Source: UBA6623 sp965238125
GTDB taxonomy: Bacteria; Acidobacteriota; Terriglobia; Bryobacterales; UBA6623
DNA: 64,000 bases
NCBI GenBank assembly: GCA_965238125.1
Contig: OZ250179.1
Span: forward strand, 5,766,001 to 5,830,000
Reading direction: 5' to 3'
Position numbers and translations under genes: made by a program. Positions 1 through 7,515 of the stretch are shown one piece after another (the first letter of the stretch is position 1; each line of letters opens with the position of its first letter). Below the pieces are notes generated by a model, which saw only the letters and a program-made list of their open reading frames with translations, had not been told where the DNA came from and searched no databases.

Positions 1-28
1 TCTCCGTCGAGCGCCACTCGACGTGGCG

Positions 29-655
29 CTACTTGGTGGAAGCGGAATCCAAGACGACGCTAATCTCTGTATCGCCGAACTCCGACACCTCTACGGCTTG
101 GGTGTGGATGACCTCAACCTTGCCTTTTAGCTTCCGCATCACCATTAGCAGGGATCGGGCCGGGCGGTCCGTCGTAAACCGGAACTCGCCCTTTGCACTT
201 AACTTGGCGTCTAAGGTCCATCCGCTGTTGCCATGAAGATCCACCAGACGCAACCAGTGATTAGCGGGTTCTAAGACCGGCCTGATCTCTCCTTTGATAG
301 AGTAGTAAGGTCTGCCACCAACGCGGTGTATTGTGTCGCCGAGTGCAAGTCCGGCTCGGACGAACAACTCCGACTGAAACACCGGCAATACGTGCTCATG
401 AGGTTCGAAGCCGGGAGTGCGTGTTCGAAGTATGTAGATTCCGTACTCCACATCAGCGAACACGCAGCTGTCCTGAAAAGGGCTCCGTTTCGATCGCCAA
501 CTGGGTGTGAGGCTGCACCGAGGGTTCAGAACTGCTCTTCCAAGTCGATCCTCGAGGAGGATCTCGACCCTTGCCGTAGGAACTTTCGCATGCAGCGGAA
601 GCGTAACGACTAATGAGAACAAGCCCATTGTCAACACCGTTTGCAGTAGCGACAT
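29..655 (-). CDS. Secreted protein of unknown function, 208 aa
   Basis: The start is fixed by an AGGAGGT ribosome binding site a few bases before the ATG at 655. The N-terminus (residues 1-23, ending LPLHA) is a typical signal peptide, so the protein is exported. The rest has no cysteine-rich or enzymatic motif that I recognise. It is rich in short beta-like stretches, and the segment just after the signal (VEILLEDRLGRAVLNP) faintly recalls a carboxypeptidase-regulatory-like beta-sandwich; this is only an impression. The gene stands alone, with about 800 bases of repeat-bearing noncoding DNA upstream. It may be a surface or periplasmic accessory protein. Confidence 0.7.
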   Translation of the reverse strand: MSLLQTVLTMGLFSLVVTLPLHAKVPTARVEILLEDRLGRAVLNPRCSLTPSWRSKRSPFQDSCVFADVEYGIYILRTRTPGFEPHEHVLPVFQSELFVRAGLALGDTIHRVGGRPYYSIKGEIRPVLEPANHWLRLVDLHGNSGWTLDAKLSAKGEFRFTTDRPARSLLMVMRKLKGKVEVIHTQAVEVSEFGDTEISVVLDSASTK

Positions 656-1463
656 TGCACCTCCTGTGTGGCCGGCCTTTCTTTAGAACTTCTGCTCGTT
701 TCCCGGAGAAGAAACGCAAGTTTCAGAGAGAGCATCGGTTATGTCATTGCCGCTCTTCCCGGAGGTTCGGTCGGAGGTTCGGTGACAGCCACCGAACCCG
801 CCGCGCGCGACCCCAGCGGTGGATACCAGGGCTTTGTGGCACGCGCCCCTGCGGTTTCGGCCGCAATAGCCGTCTGCCCAACTGAATCTCCATCCACGTG
901 AGATCGGAACCCCTGAATGCAGGCACAGTTGCGTGGCTGTCACCGATCTCTCCCCCGTCACCGATCTCTCCCCCGATCTCTCCGATCTACCACCTTGACA
1001 CTGCCGCTATCCTGAGCACGGCGTACACATCGAAGACCCATCCCAAGCCGGACTTGGAGAACAAGACGGAAACCCGTGAATCGGCCTGCCCATTTTCGAC
1101 GAAACGAACCCAATGCTCGGGCCACCGGGCATCCATAGTTCGTGAAATCAATGACTTCAGTGAGTTCGTGCTAAGCCCGCGATGGTCCGGCCCGCCTGTA
1201 ATCGAAGCAGAACGAACCGTGCGGAACCGCGATCGACGAAACGAACCCAATCGCCCCGGCGAGGACAACATCATGCCCAGACCCCCGACATTGCCCAATC
1301 AAGAGGATGCCGCCCAAAGACGTGCTCTACGAGAAATTGACGAAACGAAGCCAACCGGCGGCCAAACGCCCCGTCCCACTTCAGCGTCTTTCGACACACT
1401 AAAGGTAATCGTCCCTTTGTTAGACTACGGGCACGCCGCACCCGGCAAGCCGCAAAGGTCACC
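656..1463. other. Long noncoding tract with short repeats
   Basis: No convincing gene is present. The open frame at 898-1467 is low-complexity and repeat-derived. Around 936-990 a CACCGATCTCTCCCCC-type unit is repeated nearly in tandem. From 1095 to 1355 three copies of a GACGAAACGAACCCAA-type motif occur. The last part, close to 1464, should hold the promoter of the oxidoreductase, but I see no clear -35/-10 pair. Confidence 0.6.
1095..1355 (+). repeat. Three copies of a ~20-bp GACGAAACGAACCCAAT repeat
   Basis: Copies lie at 1095-1114, 1232-1251 and 1336-1355. They share the core GACGAAACGAA(C/G)CCAA, and the third copy is the most diverged. The same motif occurs in reverse orientation at 58556-58575 and 58764-58783, so it is a dispersed family, not a local tandem. 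Confidence 0.75.
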
Positions 1464-2795
1464 ATGAAAAACTCAATACCCCGCCGCAAATTCGTCTCCG
1501 AAACCCTCGCCGCCGCCGCCGCGCTGACCGCCGCCGGCGGCCTGGCGATTCGGACCTCCGCCGCCGCGCCCGCCGGGTCGGCCGCCCCTTCACCCAACGA
1601 CAAGATCAACGCCGCCCTGATCGGTGTCGGCAATATGGGCTCGGGGCACGTGAAGCGCCTGCTCACACGCCCCGACGTTCACATCAAGACCATCGTCGAT
1701 GTCGACCAGTCCCACGCCGAAAGAGCCCAGCAGACCGTGTATCGCGCCCGTGGTCACCGGCCCGACACAGAAGAAGACTTCCGCCGCATGCTCGAGGACA
1801 AATCCATCGACGCCGTCGTGATCGCAACGCCTCATCACTGGCACGCGCCGATGGCGATTCGCGCCATGCGAGCCGGCAAGGACGTCTATTGCGAAAAGCC
1901 CGCCTCGCACGTCTTTCGCGAAGGCCGTTTGCTCGTCGAGGCGGCCAAGAAATACGACCGCATCTTTCAGCATGGCACGCAAATGCGCTCGGCCGATACC
2001 ACCAAGGAAGCCGGCAAGGTCCTGGCCTCCGGGCTGCTCGGCGAAATCAAGATGAGCAAGGCTTGGAACTGCCAAAAACACAAGCATCGTCAACCGACGC
2101 CGGACACGCCGGCGCCCGCCGGGGTCAACTACGATCTGTGGCTGGGGCCTGCGGCCAAGCGTGACTTCAACGTCAATCGTTTTCACGGTAATTGGGCCTG
2201 GTACCGCGAATACGGCAACGGCGACATCGCCAACGACGGCATTCACGACCTCGACATGGCGCGTTTCGGGTTGGGCGTCGAAACCCACCCCGTTCGCATC
2301 ACCGCCCACGGCAGCCGCATCGATCTCGAAGGCATCCGCGAGTATCCCGACAACATGATGGTCGCCTACCACTATGAAGAGGGCAAAGTGCTGATCTACG
2401 AAGACCGCGGCTGGACGCCCTACGGCAACCACGGTTTCGACAGCGGCAACGCATTCTACGGGACCGAAGGGTTCATGATCTTCTCGCGCCGCGGCTATTT
2501 CCAGACGTATCTAGGCAAGAACGACGAAAAGGGCCCGGGGATGCGCGGGGGCGCGGGGCATCCGCAGCACATGTACAACTTCCTCGATTGCGTGAAGTCC
2601 CGCAAACAACCGATTGCGCACGCCGAAGTGGCCCATCTGTCGTGCGGGTTACCGCACTTGGGCGAGATTACCTACCGTACCAGCGGGGTCACGCACTTTG
2701 ACCCGAAAACCGAGAAGTTCATCGACAATCCCGAGGCCGACAAGCTGCTGACGAAGGAATACCGAGAGCCCTGGACCATGCCCGATCCGGTGTGA
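1464..2795 (+). CDS. Tat-exported Gfo/Idh/MocA family oxidoreductase
   Basis: The 443-aa product begins with a Tat signal (PRRKFV followed by an Ala-rich hydrophobic stretch to about residue 35), so it should be folded in the cytoplasm and exported. From residue ~48 a Rossmann fold starts (AALIGVGNMGSGH, NAD(P)-binding), and residues ~137-141 carry the family's CEKP motif, whose lysine is normally catalytic. Length and order (N-terminal nucleotide fold, C-terminal alpha/beta substrate domain with GNGDIANDGIHDLD) fit the secreted sugar or inositol dehydrogenase-like group common in Acidobacteria and Planctomycetes. The substrate cannot be read from sequence. The gene is monocistronic and a hairpin-forming repeat follows its stop. 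Confidence 0.93.
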   Translation: MKNSIPRRKFVSETLAAAAALTAAGGLAIRTSAAAPAGSAAPSPNDKINAALIGVGNMGSGHVKRLLTRPDVHIKTIVDVDQSHAERAQQTVYRARGHRPDTEEDFRRMLEDKSIDAVVIATPHHWHAPMAIRAMRAGKDVYCEKPASHVFREGRLLVEAAKKYDRIFQHGTQMRSADTTKEAGKVLASGLLGEIKMSKAWNCQKHKHRQPTPDTPAPAGVNYDLWLGPAAKRDFNVNRFHGNWAWYREYGNGDIANDGIHDLDMARFGLGVETHPVRITAHGSRIDLEGIREYPDNMMVAYHYEEGKVLIYEDRGWTPYGNHGFDSGNAFYGTEGFMIFSRRGYFQTYLGKNDEKGPGMRGGAGHPQHMYNFLDCVKSRKQPIAHAEVAHLSCGLPHLGEITYRTSGVTHFDPKTEKFIDNPEADKLLTKEYREPWTMPDPV

Positions 2796-2803
2796 GGGAG
2801 GCG

Positions 2804-2833
2804 CACAGTGGGGCAGGTCTCCCGGCCTGCCGC
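2804..2833. repeat. Hairpin-forming GTGGGGCAGGTCTCC repeat, copy 1
   Basis: This short repeat contains GGCAGG and CCTGCC arms and sits nine bases after the oxidoreductase stop. A second copy lies at 5036-5064, after the gene ending at 5006. Both could act as transcript ends, although neither is followed by a clear T-run. Confidence 0.6.
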
Positions 2834-3056
2834 TTAAACCGGTTTGCGCGAGGCGTTTTCGCTCTTTTCGTGGCCCCGAAAACAGCGTTGCCGGGTCTTC
2901 GGTTGAAGGGGCCGTTTTTGGTATCCTTATAAGGGTTTGGAGCCCGTCGGAGCGAGAGGGCACTGCCGAATTGACCTGGTGTGCGTACCTCGTGCCCGGT
3001 GCGAACCCGCCGACGAGCCGTTTCAATAATAACGAGATTGAGGCTGAGGTTCCGCT

Positions 3057-3806
3057 ATGTCCGGCCATTCTAAATGGGCAAGTATCAAGCACAAGAAGGC
3101 GGCGCTCGATGCGAAGCGCGGCCAGGTTTTCACCCGGCTGATCCGCGAAATCCAAATCGCCGCCCGCGAAGGCGGAGGCGACCCCGAAGGCAACCCTCGC
3201 CTGCGGACCGCCATATCCTCGGCCAAGAGCCAAAGCATGCCCCAGAACAATATCAAGCGAGCCGTCCTGCGGGGCAGCGGCCAACTCGAAGGGGAAACCT
3301 TCGAGGAAGTGTCGTTTGAGGGGTATGGTCCCGCCGGAGTGGCTGTGTTGGTAGAGGTCGTGACGGACAACAAGAACCGAACCGTCAGCGAAATTAGACA
3401 CCATTTCGCCAAACATGGCGGCAATTTGGGGGAGAACGGGTGTGTTTCGTGGATGTTCGACAAGCGGAGCCTGATCGTCGTGCCAAAGTCGGCAACCACG
3501 GAAGAGGACCTGATGGAGCTGGCATTAGGCGCCGGCGCGGAGGATCTCAAGGAGGAGGGCGACAATTGGGAGATTGTCTCTCCTCCGGAAGCCCACCACG
3601 ATGTTCTTCAGGGAATCGAGGAGGCCGGCCTGCCCACCGAGAGCGCGGAGGTAACCCGAATCCCCCAGAATTCCGTCAAAGTGGAAGGTAAGCAGGCCGC
3701 GGCCGTGCTCGGCATGATCGAGGCCCTCGAGGATCAAGACGACACGCAGAACGTCTACGCGAATTTCGATATCGACGACGCCGAGTTGGAAAGGCTCACG
3801 GCCTGA
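3057..3806 (+). CDS. yebC: YebC/PmpR family transcriptional regulator
   Basis: The 249-aa protein has the family's hallmark start (MSGHSKWASIKHKK) and conserved internal segments (GGDPEGNPRLR, MPQNNIKRA, VVTDNKNRTVSEIR, GENGCVSWMF). Members are conserved cytoplasmic proteins, described both as DNA-binding regulators and, more recently, as translation factors that help ribosomes through stalling motifs. Full family length is present. It lies directly upstream of ruvC, an association seen in very many bacteria, with a 47-base gap that suggests cotranscription. Confidence 0.97.
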   Translation: MSGHSKWASIKHKKAALDAKRGQVFTRLIREIQIAAREGGGDPEGNPRLRTAISSAKSQSMPQNNIKRAVLRGSGQLEGETFEEVSFEGYGPAGVAVLVEVVTDNKNRTVSEIRHHFAKHGGNLGENGCVSWMFDKRSLIVVPKSATTEEDLMELALGAGAEDLKEEGDNWEIVSPPEAHHDVLQGIEEAGLPTESAEVTRIPQNSVKVEGKQAAAVLGMIEALEDQDDTQNVYANFDIDDAELERLTA

Positions 3807-3853
3807 TTCAGCTTGAGCGATTGGGTCCCGCAGGTGCGGTTAGAGGTGGGTGA

Positions 3854-4357
3854 TTGCGAATTTTCGGCATCGATTGCGGTTCACAACGCACCGGATACGG
3901 GGTCATCGATACCGATGGGCGGCGACACGAGGCCGTCGCGTTCGGCGTGATCCGGACATCTCCCAAGGACCCCTTCCACGAGCGTTTGCGGCAAATCCAT
4001 AGTGAACTGGATGCTTTGGTCGCCGAGCATCGTCCCGACTCGATTGCCATCGAGGAGGTCTTCTATGCCTCGAATGTGCAAACGGCTCTGAAGTTGGCGC
4101 AAGTCCGCGGCGTTACCCTGCTGCTGGCCGCCCAGGCGGAACTGCCGGTCGCCGAATACTCTCCGCTTGCAATCAAGGGAAGCGTGGTCGGGTACGGGCG
4201 AGCCGAGAAGAAACAAGTCCAAATGATGGTAGCGTCGCTGCTGAAGCTGCCCGAACCCGTGGAATCCGACGATGCCGCCGACGCCTTGGCCGTGGCTATC
4301 TGCCACGGACATTGCGGAGTCCGCGAAGCCGCGGCGGGAGCATTCCGACGTGCGTAG
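3854..4357 (+). CDS. ruvC: Crossover junction endodeoxyribonuclease RuvC
   Basis: RuvC is the Holliday-junction resolvase that cuts crossover intermediates in homologous recombination together with RuvAB. The 167-aa product has the catalytic acidic residues in their usual contexts: Asp in FGIDCGSQRTG near the N-terminus, Glu in IAIEEVFY, and the C-terminal DDAADALAVA pair. The start is a TTG at 3854 preceded by a purine-rich AGAGGTGGG; no ATG or GTG fits the conserved N-terminus. It follows yebC and overlaps the next gene by eight bases. ruvA and ruvB are not adjacent in this window. Confidence 0.95.
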   Translation: MRIFGIDCGSQRTGYGVIDTDGRRHEAVAFGVIRTSPKDPFHERLRQIHSELDALVAEHRPDSIAIEEVFYASNVQTALKLAQVRGVTLLLAAQAELPVAEYSPLAIKGSVVGYGRAEKKQVQMMVASLLKLPEPVESDDAADALAVAICHGHCGVREAAAGAFRRA

Positions 4358-5006
4358 TTGTTTCCACCGGACAATGGCGCTGATCGGCGTGTTGTTGATG
4401 AGCGCGGCGGGAGGCTTGGCGCAGACGAGCGAGCATCAGGAATTCCGCCTTTTTTTCTCGAGGGCCTTTCCCGGCAGCACTCCCGAATACTTCGAAGTGG
4501 AGTTGGACGCTTCCGGCACTGCCCTCTACCGTGAAGACCCCGAGGAGGAACCCCTGGAGTTCGAGGTAACGTCCCAAGACCTGGCAACCCTGTTGGGGTA
4601 CGTCAAGAGCTTGGAATACTTTCGCGTATCGCCGGCACATTCTCGCAAAGTGGCCTTCACGGGCGACAAGACATTCCGCTTTGTTGATGCCGCGGGAGAA
4701 AGCTCCGAAACGACGTTCAACTACACCGAGAATCCGGAGGCGCAAGCCTTGTTGAGATGGTTCTTCAAAGCGGGGGAAACCGAGCGGCACCGCATCGAAC
4801 TCGAGCGAGCGGCGCGGTTTGATCGACTCGGCGTCAACAAGCGTTTACTGAAGTTCCAAGTCTCCCTCGACAAAGGCCGAGTGGTTTCGCCGGAACAACT
4901 ACTCCCAATCCTGCGAAGAATATCTAAAGATAAGAAAATAATACACTTATCTAGATCTCGTGCGGCTGCGTTGGTGGAGAGGATCGAAAGCGGAGTCAAC
5001 GAATAA
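4350..5006 (+). CDS. Secreted protein of unknown function downstream of ruvC
   Basis: The frame opens at a GTG overlapping the ruvC stop; an ATG at 4374 is an alternative start. Either choice leaves a hydrophobic signal peptide (MALIGVLLMSAAGGLAQ). The mature part, about 195 residues, is highly charged and predicted to be cytoplasm-free, with no motif I recognise. Its acidic N-terminal half and Lys/Arg-rich C-terminal half suggest an extracellular or periplasmic protein. The overlap with ruvC implies translational coupling, which is an odd partner for an exported protein. Confidence 0.8.
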   Translation: MRSCFHRTMALIGVLLMSAAGGLAQTSEHQEFRLFFSRAFPGSTPEYFEVELDASGTALYREDPEEEPLEFEVTSQDLATLLGYVKSLEYFRVSPAHSRKVAFTGDKTFRFVDAAGESSETTFNYTENPEAQALLRWFFKAGETERHRIELERAARFDRLGVNKRLLKFQVSLDKGRVVSPEQLLPILRRISKDKKIIHLSRSRAAALVERIESGVNE

Positions 5007-5035
5007 GGCCCCGGAGGCCTGCCTGCGGCGAGCCG

Positions 5036-5064
5036 CACCGTGGGGCCGGTCTCCAGGCCTGCCC
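5036..5064. repeat. Hairpin-forming GTGGGGCCGGTCTCC repeat, copy 2
   Basis: This sequence closely matches the element at 2804-2833. It lies between the convergent ends of the 4350-5006 gene and parB, where a bidirectional transcript end would be expected. Confidence 0.6.
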
Positions 5065-5103
5065 ATCTAAATTTAAAGAGCCCCGAAGTGAGCCCGAGGT
5101 CGA

Positions 5104-5994
5104 TCACTCGCCCATCAGAACCGAGTAAATCCGTTCCAGATCTTGAGCCGAGTAGTACTCGATCTCGATCTTCCCTTTTCCCCTCCCCTTCCCAATGAGG
5201 CGGACCTTGGTTCCAAGCCTTTGTTCGAGATCGTTCAGCGCGGCCGCGATGTTCGGGTCGAGCTCGGTATTGGTCTTTCCCTTTGCGGTATTCGTAAGCG
5301 CCCGAACCGCCCGCTCCACCTGCCGCACGGACAGTCCCTGAGCCACGGTTTTCTCAGCCAAACCGCGTTGTTGCTCGGCATCTTCGAGCCCGGCAATCGC
5401 GCGCGCATGGCTACCCGAGATGCGTCCCTCGGCGATCAGCTCCCGCACGTCGGGGGGCAGGCGCAGGAGACGCAATAGATTCGTGATCGTCGAGCGATCT
5501 TTGGCGGTTCGGGCCGCAACCTCTTCGTGGCTTAGTTGCAAATCGTCGATCATGCGCTGCAGCGCCGAGGCCACTTCGATCGGGTTGAGGTCTTCGCGCT
5601 GAATGTTCTCGACGAGCGTGACCTCGAGAATGTGGTCTTGATCGATCTCCCGCACTAGAGCGGGAATTTCGGCCAAGCCCGCCAGCTTGGCCGCCCGCAA
5701 CCGACGCTCACCCACGATGAGAGTAAACCGAGACCCATCGCCGCGAACGACAATAGGCTGCACCAGACCGTCGACGCGAATCGATCTCGCTAACTCTTCG
5801 AGAGCCTTCGGTTGAAACACCCGCCGAGGCTGGTAGGGGTTGGGATCGATGAGTTCCAATGAAATCGATCGCAGGCCCTCGGCGGCCTCGACCGCGGACC
5901 CGTTCGGCTTGGGCGCCTCGGTCGATGACGCGGGGAGCAGCGCCCCGAGCCCTCGTCCGAGAGCTTTTCTCTTGGGTTGTGGTTTTGCCGCCAT
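5104..5994 (-). CDS. parB: Chromosome partitioning protein ParB
   Basis: ParB is a CTP-dependent DNA clamp that loads at parS and, with ParA, segregates chromosome origins. The 296-aa product opens with a basic tail including KRKALGRGLGALLP, typical of chromosomal ParB. The N-terminal ParB/Srx domain follows (NPYQPRR, then IVVRGDGSRFTLIVGERRLRAAK, then LVENIQREDLNPIE). The helix-turn-helix region around LSHEEVAARTAKDRSTITNLLRLL comes next, then a C-terminal dimerisation segment. It lies 21 bases after parA in the same operon, and two parS-like sites are within 1 kb. Confidence 0.97.
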   Translation of the reverse strand: MAAKPQPKRKALGRGLGALLPASSTEAPKPNGSAVEAAEGLRSISLELIDPNPYQPRRVFQPKALEELARSIRVDGLVQPIVVRGDGSRFTLIVGERRLRAAKLAGLAEIPALVREIDQDHILEVTLVENIQREDLNPIEVASALQRMIDDLQLSHEEVAARTAKDRSTITNLLRLLRLPPDVRELIAEGRISGSHARAIAGLEDAEQQRGLAEKTVAQGLSVRQVERAVRALTNTAKGKTNTELDPNIAAALNDLEQRLGTKVRLIGKGRGKGKIEIEYYSAQDLERIYSVLMGE

Positions 5995-6015
5995 TCTTGG
6001 TTCACTGTGGGGCCG

Positions 6016-6807
6016 CTACCCGGAGGCATGGGCTGAGGCGGCGGGTTCCGTCTTGGAAAGGATCTCCCGCGCCAGGTTCAAGTAGCTCTCCGCGCCCTTG
6101 GAGCGCAAGTCGTATTCGAGAATGGGCTTGCCGTGGCTCGGGGCCTCAGCCAGCCGCACGTTGCGCGGAATCACCGTCTTGAAGACTTCATCGCGGAAGA
6201 AGTCCCGCAAATCGGTGGCGACCTGGCGCATCAAGCTGGTTCGTTCATCAAACATCGTGAGCAAAACGCCCTCGATCGCCAGGTCGGGGTTAAGGTGCTG
6301 ACGAACGCGGTCGATCGTATCCAACAAGGCCGAAACCCCTTCCAAGGCAAAGTATTCGCATTGAATCGGAATCAGCACTGAGTCAGCCGAAGTCAAGCCG
6401 TTGAGCGTGAGAAGGTCCAGCGCCGGCGGGCAGTCCAGGAAGATGAAATCATAGTCCGCGCGTAGGGGCCGCAATTCGTCGCGCATGCGCGTTTCCCGGC
6501 CCTCGATGTTCACCAATTCCACATTCGCGCCCACCAAATGGCGGCTCGAGGGAATCAGTGACAACCCATGCACACGCGTGGGGTAGATCACCTCGGCGGG
6601 CGGCGAATTACCGATCAGCAGGTCGTAGAGATTCCTGCGGCCGGGGTCATAGTCGAAACCAAGCCCGCTGGTCGAGTTGGCCTGGGGGTCGCAATCGACG
6701 ATGAGAACCCGGCAATCAGCGGCCGCAAGCGAGGCCGAAAGGTTGATGGCGGTAGTCGTCTTGCCGACACCGCCTTTCTGGTTGGCGATGGCGATAATCT
6801 TGGTCAA
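6016..6807 (-). CDS. parA: Chromosome partitioning ATPase ParA/Soj
   Basis: The 263-aa product is a deviant Walker-A ATPase. It has KGGVGKTTTAINL near residue 11, the Walker A' region VLIVDCDPQANSTSGLG, and the switch sequence FIFLDCPPALDLLTLN. ParA forms ATP-dependent nucleoid-bound dimers that move ParB-parS complexes. Length and the lack of an N-terminal DNA-binding extension place it with chromosomal Soj-type proteins, not large plasmid ParA. It lies upstream of parB and downstream of rsmG, with parS-like sequences in the rsmG-parA gap. Confidence 0.97.
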   Translation of the reverse strand: MTKIIAIANQKGGVGKTTTAINLSASLAAADCRVLIVDCDPQANSTSGLGFDYDPGRRNLYDLLIGNSPPAEVIYPTRVHGLSLIPSSRHLVGANVELVNIEGRETRMRDELRPLRADYDFIFLDCPPALDLLTLNGLTSADSVLIPIQCEYFALEGVSALLDTIDRVRQHLNPDLAIEGVLLTMFDERTSLMRQVATDLRDFFRDEVFKTVIPRNVRLAEAPSHGKPILEYDLRSKGAESYLNLAREILSKTEPAASAHASG

Positions 6808-6872
6808 GGGGTCCGCTTCCGGGAGAGCGAGCCATCAATTTACCACAGTTTCGGGGTTTTGAAACAAGAAAA

Positions 6873-6888
6873 TGTTCCATGTGAAACA
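6873..6888. other. parS-like partition site
   Basis: The sequence TGTTCCATGTGAAACA differs at two positions from the bacterial consensus TGTTTCACGTGAAACA. It lies between parA and rsmG, a common position for origin-proximal ParB-loading sites. Confidence 0.85.
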
Positions 6889-6902
6889 ATCGAGCTCCCC
6901 TT

Positions 6903-6918
6903 TGTTTCACGTGGAACG
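6903..6918. other. parS-like partition site overlapping the rsmG 3' end
   Basis: TGTTTCACGTGGAACG differs from the parS consensus at two positions near one end and keeps the central TTTCACGTG. Its first bases overlap the stop codon of rsmG (6907-6909), and it lies 14 bases from the other site. Confidence 0.82.
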
Positions 6919-7515
6919 GGAAATGCCGGGCGCTCCCATCACCAAGACCCGCTGATCGCCCCATGGCAGCGGGATGGGCGTCGCCCACCCTTCGCCCAAG
7001 CCCTTGGCAACGTCTTGAGAAACCATCAACGCGACATTTTCGGCTAGATTTCTGAGGACCGGCAGCACCTCGGCGGGCAAAACCGCTCGACAAACAGCCC
7101 AATCAAAGCTCTCTTCCACCTCTTCCGCCCGTGCCCGCAAGACGCGAACGTTCCCCAACTCACGAGTTGCCTCCTTCAAGAAAACAGCTTTCTTGGCGAT
7201 CGACTCGACTAACGTGACCGTAATTTCCGGCCGAGCCACCGCCAACGGCAACCCTGGAAAACCTGCCCCGGAACCCACATCGACCACCGTTTTCGCTTCG
7301 GGAAGGTTCACAGCCAGGAACAATGACTCCCCAAAGTGCCGCTCGACGATCTTGCGGGGCTCGCGAATCGCGGTAAGGTTGACCCGCTGATTCCATTGAG
7401 TGAGCAGCGAATAGTGCCGTGAAAGTTGAATGATCTGCTGATCGGAGGCCGAAAACCCCACCTGGCCAAGTATCGGCTCGAGCAGCGATAGGAATTCCGA
7501 GTCCGGCTCAGGCAT
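6907..7515 (-). CDS. rsmG: 16S rRNA (guanine-527-N7)-methyltransferase RsmG
   Basis: The 202-aa protein is a class I SAM-dependent methyltransferase with the RsmG arrangement. It has an N-terminal helical part with WNQRVNLTAIREP, then the SAM-binding motif VVDVGSGAGFPGLPLA and later LVESIAKKAVFLKE. It modifies G527 of 16S rRNA in the 530 loop. The start overlaps the mnmG stop by eight bases, so translation is likely coupled. The mnmG-rsmG-parA-parB order is a classical near-origin arrangement. Confidence 0.96.
   Translation of the reverse strand: MPEPDSEFLSLLEPILGQVGFSASDQQIIQLSRHYSLLTQWNQRVNLTAIREPRKIVERHFGESLFLAVNLPEAKTVVDVGSGAGFPGLPLAVARPEITVTLVESIAKKAVFLKEATRELGNVRVLRARAEEVEESFDWAVCRAVLPAEVLPVLRNLAENVALMVSQDVAKGLGEGWATPIPLPWGDQRVLVMGAPGISRST

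Noticed and set aside
898..1467. 189-codon open frame on the plus strand before the Tat oxidoreductase
   Set aside because: It is formed from repeated low-complexity and GACGAAACGAACCCAA-type sequence, with Pro/Arg/Thr bias and no ribosome site at its start.
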